Shown here: in pieces, positions 50,766-59,183 of the stretch
Numbering within the stretch: the stretch's first letter is position 1
Layout: each line of letters starts with the position of its first letter
Assembly (NCBI GenBank): GCA_034432755.1
Contig: DAOUBQ010000013.1
Coordinates: forward strand, 13,501-77,500
From: UBA5195 sp034432755
GTDB lineage: Bacteria; Chloroflexota; Anaerolineae; Anaerolineales; Villigracilaceae
Reading direction: 5' to 3'
Length of the DNA stretch: 64,000 nt
Notes under the pieces: generated by a model
What the model was told of the DNA's origin: nothing
Seen by the model: the letters and a program-made list of their open reading frames with translations, nothing else
The model's database searches: none
Translations under genes and position numbers: made by a program

Positions 50766-53700
50766 TCAAAGAGTTTCTGAAGAAAACGTGACCCAAACCT
50801 GACGAATGCTGCCATCGCGGGAGAAGATGCGGCGGCTGTTTTCTTCGTCCAGTGCGCGCCCAGGCAAAGTTTGAATGGTTTCATCGGCGCGGTAAAGAGT
50901 CACCTCGTCGCACGGACCAAACTGAAGGATGACAGGGGTTTGACAAACGAAACAGGCCAGCGAACCGGCAGGTAAAGCCAGGGTTTGTTGCTCGCCAGTC
51001 AAATCCAAGTAAGAAAATTGGCAGGGTTCGTTCAATAATTCGGTTTTGGAAAGCAAGAAGGGGCTGAAGGTCAACTTTCCATCTGCAAAGAACAATCCAG
51101 TTTCCGCCTGGCGGGTGAGAATTTCTTCCTTCACCACGCCAGTCATGCCCGGCTGACGGGCGCCGTTATGTTTGGGGGTGTGCGAATACGGGTCGGTGGG
51201 AAAAGCGCCGTATTCCGCCGGAGCTTTGCGATAGCCCAGCCCGGCGCGAATCTCTTCGCAGGCGGCGCGCAATTCGGCGGCCTGCGGGGAGTTTTCAAAG
51301 CGCAGGACGTTTTCCTGCGCGGCCAGCAGCAGTTTGGCGACCATGTGCCAGTAGACGCTGCCGAGGCCCTCGTAGGCGAAGAAGGAGCCGGAGCGCCCAG
51401 TAAATTCGGCGTGGCGGAAAAGCCGCTCAAACAGGGTGAGCAGACTTTCGCCCTCGGCTTTTGCCAGGGAGTCGAATTCGGGCCGCGCCTGCAGGGCCGC
51501 AAGCGCCGCGCGCACGTCGCGCGCGTTGCGGATGGCGCCGCTGAAGTGGAAATCGCCGTTCACATCGCGGCTGAGGAGCAAAGTATCGCCGCGCTCGGCC
51601 AGCAGGAAGGGCAGTTTCAGACCGGCCAGGTCTTGCGCCGAGAGAGTATTTTTTTGCAGGAAGCCGGGCAAAACCTTGTCGGGGTAAAGCAGATAGGTGT
51701 GCTGGTCGGCGCGGTACAGGGCGCTGCGGCGCAAGGCTTTCAGCAGAGCCAGCGCTTCTTCGGCGTTGAGCAGGCCGGAGGAGAGGATGGACACCTGTCC
51801 TTCCAGCATTTCATAGAGGCGGTCAATCTGCGCCAGGCCGCCGTGCAGGCGCAGCAGGTTGTAGGCGTGGTAAAGCGCATCGGGGCGGCGATTGGCGCGC
51901 AGGCTGTGTTCGACATAACGCTGCGCCAGATTCAGGAAAGAGCGCAATTCATCGGCGGCAAGCAGGCTGAAAGTTTCGGAAAAGCCATTTCGGTAGACTC
52001 GCCAGCGATAATCACTGCCCGCCGCGCCGAGGGTGTCCATCAGCGCGCGGCGCGCGGCGGGGCTGAAACTACCCTGCAGTTCCGGCTCAAACTGATGCAG
52101 GGTGAAGGCAATGGCGCGAAACCAATCGCCAATTTCGGTGCGCAAGGAGAAGGCCCCGTCCTCCCCCGCCAGGAGTTCCTGAAAAAAGGCAATGAAACGG
52201 CGCAGGTAGCCGAGCGTGACGACCGAAAGCCCACGCCCAACCAGGGCGTTGTTGGCGTCGTTCCATTCCGGGCGCTGCGTGTTCATCCAAATGCCGCCTT
52301 CGGGGACGAAGTTGGTCAGTTTCGCCAGCAGCAGGGTCAGCAGTTTTTCGGTCAGCGAGGCCAGCAGCGGCGTTCCATCGGCGGCGCAGAGCAGGCGGGC
52401 GTCCGCGCCGCGCTGCCGGGCTTCTTCTTCCAGCCGGGCGTGCAGGGCGTGGTCGAAAACAATCGTATTGTAGGGGTCAGCCAACAATTCAGCGTAGGGC
52501 TTGATGCGGTAGGGAACGTTGGCGTAACTCCACAAAGGCTGACGGAGCAGGCCGCGCAGCGCGCCAGGGTGCAGACGGGCGCTGGCTTCCAGTAATTTTT
52601 GCAGGTAAATAATTTGGTGGTCGCTCCAATAACCGATATTGGCCCAGGGATTGCCTTCTTCGGGAATTTCCCAATCCACCCCGGCGCGGGTGATACGGTA
52701 GGGGTTGTAGCCGTCGGCGGTGGTGGCACTCAAAAAAACGCCAATCATCGCCTCGGTGTATTCGGGGTAGGAATAGGCCAGGGCTTCCCAGTTTTGGAAA
52801 ATATCGCGCCAGTTGCCTTCATAATCCAGGCGCTGTGAGCCGTCGGGGTTTTGCAGGTTGATGAAAAAGCGATTCCAGGGGCGGCTGGGGTCGCCGTGCC
52901 TGCGGCTGAAGGTAAGCGGCAGATAGGTACGCAGCAAGCGGCGCAGGGCGGGGGATTCCTGCCCGGCGGCGCGGCGCTGCAACTCGTCGAGAGTCAGGCG
53001 CGAGGGCAGAGAATCGAGAAAATCGGCGTGCTGACGGGTGATGCCGCGCTGATGTGTTTCCAAAAAGTCGAGCAGGTCATCTTTTTCCACCCAATATTGA
53101 TTGGCGAAGACGCCGCCGCGCATGACGTTGAATAACACATTGGCAAAATGATGAGCGCTTGCCAACCGGTCTTGCGAAACCTGCAAGCCATCGGCGCTGG
53201 CGACAATTCGTTGCAGGTTGAAGGCGTTGAAATCCAAATCCTGCTCAATGGCCTGGCGCTGGCTTTGGGCCGGGCTTTGCAAAAAATGACGCAGGGCAGC
53301 CAGGGCGGCATGGTCTTGAAAAACGTCCGCCACCAAATGCCAGCTGATTTCCTGCCCAGAAGCGAGCGAAAGCGGCGCGTAAACGAAATAAGCGCCACGC
53401 TGACCGCGCGCCTCGTTTTCGGGCTGAATTTCCGCGCCGAAGCGGAAGGCGTTCAATTGACGGGAGGAGAGCAAAAAGCCGAGCGGCTTCAGCCCAACCT
53501 GAAAGGCGCTCGTCACCCGCAGCGATTCGCTCGGCTCGGCCAGGTCGGTCAGGCGCGAGTTGAGACCGAAGAGGCCCAGGCCGTTTTCGGCGTCCAGTTC
53601 GCTGCGTTTGTAGGCATCCAGCAGGCAGCTGAGTTGATTCTGGATGACTGAATCGACATGGGCGGGCAGCAGATTTTGCAGGCCGTCGAGCGCCTCCACC

Positions 53701-54230
53701 TGACAATCCGCCGCGCGGTGACTGATGTTTTGCAGCCAGGAAGTTTTGACAAAGCCAAAACGCTGACTGCTGCGCCAGGCGTAACGGAAAACCATCTCCA
53801 GGCTGTGATTGATTTCTTCAAAAATCAGCGCCGTACCGGGGATGTTTTTGTACAGGTTGCGTTCCACGCGGTAAGCGCCCTGCTGACGGAGGGAAAAAGG
53901 CTCCCAAAGCCAGGTTTGCGCGCCGCGCGTCAGGCGCAGAATGGTTTTCGCGCCGGTGTTTTCGCTGTTATCGGTCAGTTTGTCTTCGGTGTAGTAGGGA
54001 AAAAGCGCCTGCTCAGCGCTAATGCGCCCCGCCGCAATGCCGCCGCTGGAAGAAACAAAAAGCCAGTGATTGCCGCTGCTGACGATGCTCATCAAAAAGG
54101 GCGGCATGGCATCGTAATTGGCAATTTTGTACCAGGGTTCTCCCAGGAGAGTCACATAGCCGCCGCTGATTTCGGCGGAGGGGGGCGGAAGCAGGGTTTC
54201 ACCGAGGTAAAGAGAGCGGGTTCTGAACAT
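50766..54230 (-). CDS. Beta-1,3-glucan phosphorylase-like enzyme (GH161/GH149 type)
   Basis: A cytoplasmic protein of 1154 residues, distantly related to GH94 phosphorylases. Shared features are RVERNLYKNIPG near the N-terminus, YEGNWRDIFQNWEALAYSYPEY (about 470-490), GYWSDHQIIYLQKLLEAS, and QRPEWNDANNALVG with likely catalytic Asp near D658. The length fits the GH149/GH161 families, whose members split beta-1,3-glucans with phosphate to glucose 1-phosphate; GH161 is my preferred assignment. The operon also encodes two GH16 enzymes and an importer, which fits that substrate. ATG 54230 has GGAGA 9 nt upstream; ATG 54245 is in frame but lacks one. It is last in the operon. Confidence 0.75.
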   Translation of the reverse strand: MFRTRSLYLGETLLPPPSAEISGGYVTLLGEPWYKIANYDAMPPFLMSIVSSGNHWLFVSSSGGIAAGRISAEQALFPYYTEDKLTDNSENTGAKTILRLTRGAQTWLWEPFSLRQQGAYRVERNLYKNIPGTALIFEEINHSLEMVFRYAWRSSQRFGFVKTSWLQNISHRAADCQVEALDGLQNLLPAHVDSVIQNQLSCLLDAYKRSELDAENGLGLFGLNSRLTDLAEPSESLRVTSAFQVGLKPLGFLLSSRQLNAFRFGAEIQPENEARGQRGAYFVYAPLSLASGQEISWHLVADVFQDHAALAALRHFLQSPAQSQRQAIEQDLDFNAFNLQRIVASADGLQVSQDRLASAHHFANVLFNVMRGGVFANQYWVEKDDLLDFLETHQRGITRQHADFLDSLPSRLTLDELQRRAAGQESPALRRLLRTYLPLTFSRRHGDPSRPWNRFFINLQNPDGSQRLDYEGNWRDIFQNWEALAYSYPEYTEAMIGVFLSATTADGYNPYRITRAGVDWEIPEEGNPWANIGYWSDHQIIYLQKLLEASARLHPGALRGLLRQPLWSYANVPYRIKPYAELLADPYNTIVFDHALHARLEEEARQRGADARLLCAADGTPLLASLTEKLLTLLLAKLTNFVPEGGIWMNTQRPEWNDANNALVGRGLSVVTLGYLRRFIAFFQELLAGEDGAFSLRTEIGDWFRAIAFTLHQFEPELQGSFSPAARRALMDTLGAAGSDYRWRVYRNGFSETFSLLAADELRSFLNLAQRYVEHSLRANRRPDALYHAYNLLRLHGGLAQIDRLYEMLEGQVSILSSGLLNAEEALALLKALRRSALYRADQHTYLLYPDKVLPGFLQKNTLSAQDLAGLKLPFLLAERGDTLLLSRDVNGDFHFSGAIRNARDVRAALAALQARPEFDSLAKAEGESLLTLFERLFRHAEFTGRSGSFFAYEGLGSVYWHMVAKLLLAAQENVLRFENSPQAAELRAACEEIRAGLGYRKAPAEYGAFPTDPYSHTPKHNGARQPGMTGVVKEEILTRQAETGLFFADGKLTFSPFLLSKTELLNEPCQFSYLDLTGEQQTLALPAGSLACFVCQTPVILQFGPCDEVTLYRADETIQTLPGRALDEENSRRIFSRDGSIRQVWVTFSSETL

Positions 54231-54250
54231 ATCGCGGTTCTCCATCGAGA

Positions 54251-55039
54251 TTACAGGGCGCGGATTTCAACCCAATCCACCAAAAAACGGGCGGGTTCGC
54301 GCTGAAGAGTTTCCAGGCTGGCAGCGGGCAGCCCCAGGCAGGGGGCTTGCGCGCCGTTGGTTTTGAGAGGGTAGACTCCGCCGAGAGCCAGGTTCAGCAG
54401 CAGATATTTTTCGCTGTCGAAAGGCCAGGGGCCGAAAAATTCGACCATCGGGCGGGTGATGCGGTAGATTAATTCGTCGTCCACGAAGAAGCGCAGGACA
54501 TCGGGAGCGCATTCGACGGCGTAGGTGTGCCATTCGGCAATACCGCTCGGCGTAGAAAAGTATTTTTTGTTGACCAGGGCGCTTTCGCCGAAGAAGTTTT
54601 CGCCATGCGCGGCGGCGCTGACCCAGTCGGATTCGCCGACGGCTTCCATGATGTCAATTTCGCCGCAGGCGGGCCAGGCTTCAGCGAGGCCGAGCGCCCA
54701 AAAAGCGGGCCAGGTTCCCGGCAGGGCAGGCAGTTTGAGGCGCGCGGCAACCCGTCCGTAACGGAAAGACAGATTGCCGCGCGTATGGATGCGCGCCGAG
54801 AGAAAATCGAGGCGGTCGCCCTGCGGGGTGATGAATCCGGGGCGGTACTGCGTCTGCAGGATGAGCGCCCCGCGCGAATCGGGTTCGTCCTGGCTGATGA
54901 GGAGCGTTTCGGGCGAATCGAGGTAGGCTTGCAGCTCGCGGTTGTGAATCTGGCCGGTAACTTCCACGTTCCAGATGCGGCGATTCAGCGCGGGGGCGGT
55001 GAAGTCGTCGAAGAAAAGAATCTCAGGGCTGTTTGGCAT
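54251..55039 (-). CDS. GH16 beta-glucanase without signal peptide
   Basis: A 262-residue family 16 glycoside hydrolase (jelly-roll fold). The catalytic motif EIDIME is intact with E127 and E132 (ACGEIDIMEAVG). Other family features are ILFFDDFTAPALNRRIWN at the start and LLLNLALGGVYP and LVDWVEIRAL at the end. No signal peptide or lipobox is present, so the enzyme appears to be cytoplasmic, unusual for GH16. It may shorten imported laminari-oligosaccharides for the phosphorylase. The start at 55039 overlaps the end of the upstream GH16 gene by 17 nt. Confidence 0.87.
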   Translation of the reverse strand: MPNSPEILFFDDFTAPALNRRIWNVEVTGQIHNRELQAYLDSPETLLISQDEPDSRGALILQTQYRPGFITPQGDRLDFLSARIHTRGNLSFRYGRVAARLKLPALPGTWPAFWALGLAEAWPACGEIDIMEAVGESDWVSAAAHGENFFGESALVNKKYFSTPSGIAEWHTYAVECAPDVLRFFVDDELIYRITRPMVEFFGPWPFDSEKYLLLNLALGGVYPLKTNGAQAPCLGLPAASLETLQREPARFLVDWVEIRAL

Positions 55040-55835
55040 AAACGCGGACGTAATCCACCAGGTATTGAGCGGGGAAAGCCGTCTGCGGGCTGACCATGCC
55101 GCCGAGCGTGCCGCCAACCGCCAGGTTGAGGATGAAGAAGAAGGGCTGGTCGAAGGCCCAGGGGCGGCTGCCGACATCTTCGCGCTTGACGCTGTGGTAG
55201 GGCGCGTCGTCGTAGAACCAGGTAATCTGGTTTTCGTCCCATTCGATGGCGTAGGTGTGGAAATCGTCGGCGATGTTGTAGTCCTGCCGGTTCCATTTGC
55301 TGATGCCGAGCGCGCCAGAGTAGCCGGGGCCGTGCAGAGTTCCCATAATCAGGTCGGGTTCTTTGCCGATGTATTCCATGATGTCAATTTCGCCGCAGTC
55401 AGGCCAGCCGACCTTCGTAAAGTTTGAGCCGAGCATCCAAAAAGCGGGCCACAGGCCTTTGCCTGCCGGAACTTTCAGGCGGGCTTCGAGGCGTCCATAT
55501 TGAAACTCGCGCAAACCCTGGCTTTTGAGGCGGGCGGAGGTGTAGTACGAGCCGTTGTATTTTTCCTGGCGGGCTTCGATGACAAGGTTGCCGTTTTCGA
55601 GGCGGGCATTTTCGGGGCGGCTGGTGTAGTTCTGCATTTCGCCGTTGCCCCAGCCGTTGCCGCCCAGGTCGTAGGTCCAGTTGGCGGAGTCAATCGTCTT
55701 GCCGTCAAATTCATCGTGCCAGACGAGGTTCCAGCCGGGGCGTTCCGGCAGCGGAGCGGGCAGCAGGCCGCAGGCGGCGCTGTTGAAAATCAGCGCGGCA
55801 GCCAGGAGAAAAAGGAAAATCGCGCGGGGTTTCAT
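55023..55835 (-). CDS. GH16 laminarinase-type beta-glucanase, lipoprotein
   Basis: A 270-residue family 16 enzyme with a lipoprotein signal (RAIFLFLLAAALIFNSAAC, lipid cysteine near residue 22). The catalytic motif EIDIME has E149 and E154 (DCGEIDIMEYIG), and HDEFDG, NYTSRPENARLENGNLVIEA and FILNLAVGG are typical of beta-1,3-glucanases. It should cut extracellular beta-1,3- or mixed-linkage glucan at the cell surface. AAAGGA is 9 nt before ATG 55835. It follows the second permease gene by 5 nt. Confidence 0.9.
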   Translation of the reverse strand: MKPRAIFLFLLAAALIFNSAACGLLPAPLPERPGWNLVWHDEFDGKTIDSANWTYDLGGNGWGNGEMQNYTSRPENARLENGNLVIEARQEKYNGSYYTSARLKSQGLREFQYGRLEARLKVPAGKGLWPAFWMLGSNFTKVGWPDCGEIDIMEYIGKEPDLIMGTLHGPGYSGALGISKWNRQDYNIADDFHTYAIEWDENQITWFYDDAPYHSVKREDVGSRPWAFDQPFFFILNLAVGGTLGGMVSPQTAFPAQYLVDYVRVYAKQP

Positions 55836-55840
55836 GCGGG

Positions 55841-56686
55841 TTATCCTTTCACCGCGCCCGCCGTCAGGCCGGAGACGATGTAACGCTGCAGGAAGAGGAA
55901 CAAAAGCAGCATGGGCAGGGTCAGCAAAAGCACAGCGGCGGCGAGAGTCGGCCAATTGCTGCCGTAGACGCCCTGGAAGACAATCAAACCGCGTGTGATG
56001 GGGTAATAGTCTTTGTTGGTGAGGTAAATGGTGGGAGCGATGACTTCGTTCCAAATGCCGATGGCGTGCATGACGATGACGGTGGCAATCGCCGGGCGGA
56101 TGAGCGGAATAACAATTGTCCAAACGAAGCGAACATAGCCGCAGCCGTCGAGGGCGGCGGCTTCATCCAATTCCTTCGGGACGGTTTTGATGTAGTTGAC
56201 CAGAATGACAATCCCAATCGGGTTGACAATAAAGAGCATAATATAGCCGATGGGGTTGTTGTACAGCCCCAGGTTGAGCATGAGCTGGAACTGCGGGATG
56301 AGCGCGGGCGGCAGGAAGAGGGCGATGACGAAGAGCGTCAGCACCGCGCCGGAGAATTTGATGTAGCCGCGCGCAATGGGAAAAGCCACAAAAACGGCGG
56401 TGAGGATGTAGACGGTGGTGGCGCTCAGGGTGTAGAAGAGCGAATTGAGCAGGTATTTCGGGAAGTTGGCCTTCGTCCAGGCGTCCACAAAGTTCTGGAA
56501 GCGCAGTTCATTCGCCAGCGTCGTGGCGTCTTTCATGAAGGAGGGCATCGTCTTGAGCGAGGTATTGACCAGCATGAAAAGCGGGCCAAGATACAGGAGG
56601 GCGAAGAAAATCATCACCGCGTAGGAGCCAATCGCGCCCCAGGGAACGCGAACCGAACGATAGCGGGAGGGGTTGGAAGCGTTCAT
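55841..56686 (-). CDS. ABC sugar transporter permease, MalG type
   Basis: A 281-residue inner-membrane permease with six helices. The EAA loop, where the ATPase docks, is ELDEAAALDGCGYVRFVWTIVIPLIRP. It pairs with the MalF-type gene, whose end it overlaps by 4 nt. The operon has no ATPase gene, so a shared MsmX/UgpC-type ATPase encoded elsewhere is expected. Confidence 0.92.
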   Translation of the reverse strand: MNASNPSRYRSVRVPWGAIGSYAVMIFFALLYLGPLFMLVNTSLKTMPSFMKDATTLANELRFQNFVDAWTKANFPKYLLNSLFYTLSATTVYILTAVFVAFPIARGYIKFSGAVLTLFVIALFLPPALIPQFQLMLNLGLYNNPIGYIMLFIVNPIGIVILVNYIKTVPKELDEAAALDGCGYVRFVWTIVIPLIRPAIATVIVMHAIGIWNEVIAPTIYLTNKDYYPITRGLIVFQGVYGSNWPTLAAAVLLLTLPMLLLFLFLQRYIVSGLTAGAVKG

Positions 56687-57609
56687 CCCAAAATCCTTTC
56701 TTCACGGCGCTGCAGGAAATATTGAACGGTCATACCAATCACCAGCACCAGCAGGAAGAGAACGATGGAGGCGGCTGCGGCGTATCCCTGCCGAAAGCTG
56801 CTGGTGACGCTGCCGGAGGTCTGCCCGAAGCCGGTGGCGTAAATCAGGTAGCCGAGCACTTGCGTGCCGTTGCGATAGCCAACCAGCACCAGAAAAAGCT
56901 GCCAGGCCTGCAAGCTGCCGATGATGTTGAGCAAAAAGTTGGTGTTCACGCTGGGGGTGAGCAGCGGCCAGGTGACGTTGGAAAAAACCTGCCAGGGGCT
57001 GGCGCCGTCCATGCGGGCGGCCTCGTACAGTTCCGAGGGGATGGTCTGCAGCCCGGCCAGGAAAATCATCATCGTCACGCCCATATTGGCCCAAATCTGA
57101 ATGAATGTGACCCAGGCGAAGGCTTCGGCTGGCGCGCCGCCCAAAAATTCGGAGCGCATCCCGAACATGGCAAGGAATTTGGCTACCGGGCCGCCGAGCG
57201 GGTACAAAAAGAGCGACCACATCAGGCCCTGAATGACCACGCCCAGAATGACCGGCATAAAATAGATGGTACGGAAGATATTGGAACCCTTCAAGTTCTG
57301 ATTGACGACCAGCGCCATAAAGAGGCCCAGCGTAAACTGAATGACGGTGACGGCAATCGAAAAGATGAGCGTGCGCTTGAGCGCGTCCAGGTTATCCACC
57401 GAAGCGCGGCCCATAAAGAGAAATTCGCGGTAGTTGTCCAGACCAATCCAGTGCATCGGCGCGCCCTTGATACCGGTGGCGTCGGTAAAGGAATAAACCG
57501 CCGTCGCCACCGAAGGGCCGAGCGCGACCAGAAAATAGAACAGCAGGCCCGGCAGCAGCAGGAGATAGGGCGTCCACTTCGACCAGCCTCGTCCAAAATG
57601 ATAGGACAT
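56683..57609 (-). CDS. ABC sugar transporter permease, MalF type
   Basis: A 308-residue permease with six helices; the EAA loop is ELYEAARMDGASPWQVFSNVTWPLLTP. Start ATG 57609 is preferred over 57633 because it gives a normal N-terminus (SYHFGRGWSKWTPYLLLLPGLLFYF), with an A/G-rich site upstream. It lies after an intercistronic terminator-like hairpin (57639-57670), so its expression is probably lower than that of the binding protein. Confidence 0.91.
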   Translation of the reverse strand: MSYHFGRGWSKWTPYLLLLPGLLFYFLVALGPSVATAVYSFTDATGIKGAPMHWIGLDNYREFLFMGRASVDNLDALKRTLIFSIAVTVIQFTLGLFMALVVNQNLKGSNIFRTIYFMPVILGVVIQGLMWSLFLYPLGGPVAKFLAMFGMRSEFLGGAPAEAFAWVTFIQIWANMGVTMMIFLAGLQTIPSELYEAARMDGASPWQVFSNVTWPLLTPSVNTNFLLNIIGSLQAWQLFLVLVGYRNGTQVLGYLIYATGFGQTSGSVTSSFRQGYAAAASIVLFLLVLVIGMTVQYFLQRREERILG

Positions 57610-57638
57610 AGCAGCACCTGTTCCTTTCCACAAAAAAG

Positions 57639-57670
57639 CCTGGGCTTCCCGCCGCAGCGGAAAGCCCAGG
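57639..57670 (-). terminator. Intercistronic terminator-like hairpin after the binding-protein gene
   Basis: On the minus strand CCTGGGCTT and AAGCCCAGG form a 9-bp stem with internal GC-rich pairing, followed directly by TTTTTTG. It sits between the binding-protein and permease genes, a usual place for partial termination that favours the binding protein. Confidence 0.75.
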
Positions 57671-57684
57671 AGATACGAGAGAGG

Positions 57685-59031
57685 CTACTTTACGGCGTCC
57701 AGCCCGGCTTGCAGGTCGGCCTGAACTTTGTCGGCCAGCACCTGCGGGTCGTCATCGGTGCCGAAGGGCTTGAAGTACGAAGCCCAGGGGTTGGCGAACT
57801 GACCAGCGCCCTTCGGGGCAATCCAGTACTGTTCGTAGCCGACGCGGAAGTTGGCGAGGTAGGGAGCGACTTCCGCGCCGATTTTGGTGTTGAGTTTGGC
57901 GGTCGGCTGGGTGGGGATGAAACCGACCGCGTCCACAAAGGCCTGGTAGTTAGCGGGGTCAGAGAAGTCAGCCAGGTAGAGCAGGGCGGCTTCTTTGTTG
58001 GGGGTGTTGGCGGCAATCGCCCAACCCTGGTCGTATTTGCCGAAGAGGTACTTGTTGTCTTCGGGGTTGTCGGAGCCGGGGAAGGGGATGTAGCCCCAGT
58101 CAAAAGCCGGTTGGGCGGCGTCGATGGCGGGAGCATACCAGGTGCCGCCGGAGAACATGGCAACCGCGCCGGAAGCGAAGCGGCCAGGGGCGGCGTCGCC
58201 AGCGATGCCGCTCGCGCCTTCTTCCATCATGTCGCGGGCGTAGACCTGCATTTTCTTCCACATTTCCAGCGATTTGGCGTCATTCCACTTGATGCTGCCA
58301 GTCCACAGCCCTTCGACGAGGGCAGCCTGGTCAGGATAGGTGGCGCCAATCAGGCCGTAGGCGCCGACGAAAATCGGCCAGCCGTCTTTACCACCGGCGG
58401 TCATGCAGGGGATGTTGGCAGCCTTGAAGGTTTCGCAAGCGGCAACCAGTTCCGACCAGGTGGTGGGAACCTTGACGTTGTTGGCGGTGAACAGGTCTTT
58501 GTTGTAGTAGATACCGCTGTAGGAAACACGTCCCAGGTTGACGGCGTAGACTTTGCCGTTGTAAGAGCCAGCGTCCGCAATGGCGGGGGCGTCGTAGTTC
58601 TTGAGGAAGTCCTGACCGGTCAAATCCATCAACAGACCAGCGTCAATCAGCTGCTGCCAGTTGGGGGCGTCCACCTGTTTCATGTAGGGCTGAGCGGCAT
58701 TGGCGAAGCCGAAGATGTCCAGCACGTCAATATCATTGGCCGAAAGGCGGGTCTGCGAGACGGTGCTCAGGTCGTTGGCGTTGACCACCGACATATCCAC
58801 GGTGATGTTGGGATGGGCTTCCTGGAATTTCTTGTTGAATTCTTCCATGAAAGTCACCATGGGCGGGTTCTGGTGAACCAGCACGCGCAGGGTCACTTTT
58901 TCGCCGGGCTGCGCGGGGGCAGTATCGCCGCCGCTGGGGGCGGCGGTCGGCGCGGCGGGAGCGCCGCAGGCGGCCAGCAGGGTGGCAGCAACCACCAGCA
59001 GGCTCAAAAAGGAAAACAGTTTCTTGGACAT
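57685..59031 (-). CDS. ABC sugar transporter substrate-binding lipoprotein
   Basis: A 448-residue family 1 extracellular binding protein. The signal MSKKLFSFLSLLVVAATLLAAC ends in a lipobox with C22, followed by an Ala/Pro/Thr linker. The mature part has the two-lobe layout of oligosaccharide binders (LRVLVHQNPPMVTFMEEFNKKF, YNGKVYAVNLGRVSYSGIYYNKDLF, GAVAMFSGGTWYAPAI, DQGWAIAANTPNKEAALLYL). Aromatic residues suited to sugar stacking are frequent. AAGGAG is 9 nt before ATG 59031. The operon context points to laminari-oligosaccharides. Confidence 0.93.
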   Translation of the reverse strand: MSKKLFSFLSLLVVAATLLAACGAPAAPTAAPSGGDTAPAQPGEKVTLRVLVHQNPPMVTFMEEFNKKFQEAHPNITVDMSVVNANDLSTVSQTRLSANDIDVLDIFGFANAAQPYMKQVDAPNWQQLIDAGLLMDLTGQDFLKNYDAPAIADAGSYNGKVYAVNLGRVSYSGIYYNKDLFTANNVKVPTTWSELVAACETFKAANIPCMTAGGKDGWPIFVGAYGLIGATYPDQAALVEGLWTGSIKWNDAKSLEMWKKMQVYARDMMEEGASGIAGDAAPGRFASGAVAMFSGGTWYAPAIDAAQPAFDWGYIPFPGSDNPEDNKYLFGKYDQGWAIAANTPNKEAALLYLADFSDPANYQAFVDAVGFIPTQPTAKLNTKIGAEVAPYLANFRVGYEQYWIAPKGAGQFANPWASYFKPFGTDDDPQVLADKVQADLQAGLDAVK

Positions 59032-59066
59032 GAGGGAGACTCCTTGTGAAACAGGTTTTGAATGGC

Positions 59067-59105
59067 GCTGCGGACACGCAGCAGTTGTTCCTGCTTCCCA
59101 TTATA
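59067..59105 (-). promoter_or_regulatory. Promoter and palindrome ahead of the beta-1,3-glucan operon
   Basis: TATAAT lies on the minus strand at 59105-59100, giving a leader of about 60 nt. Inside the leader GCTGCG and CGCAGC (59067-59082) form a perfect 6-bp inverted repeat with a 4-nt centre. It may be an RNA hairpin or a regulator binding site. No -35 is convincing, which is common for activator-dependent promoters and would fit control by the AraC-type domain encoded upstream. Confidence 0.45.
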
Positions 59106-59183
59106 TGAAATCTGCACCTCCGGTCTTGGAGAAAAGCGCGAAGCGGTGGGAGAAAAGAGAGAGCGCCGCAAGAAAGAGATACT

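Noticed and set aside
51168..52595. 475-codon plus-strand frame opposite the phosphorylase gene
   Set aside because: It is antisense to a gene with family motifs over its whole length and shows no domain of its own.
56722..59049. 775-codon plus-strand frame opposite the ABC transporter genes
   Set aside because: It is antisense to three genes with clear family motifs and good ribosome-binding sites. Its residues show no domain, and long antisense frames are expected in GC-rich genes.
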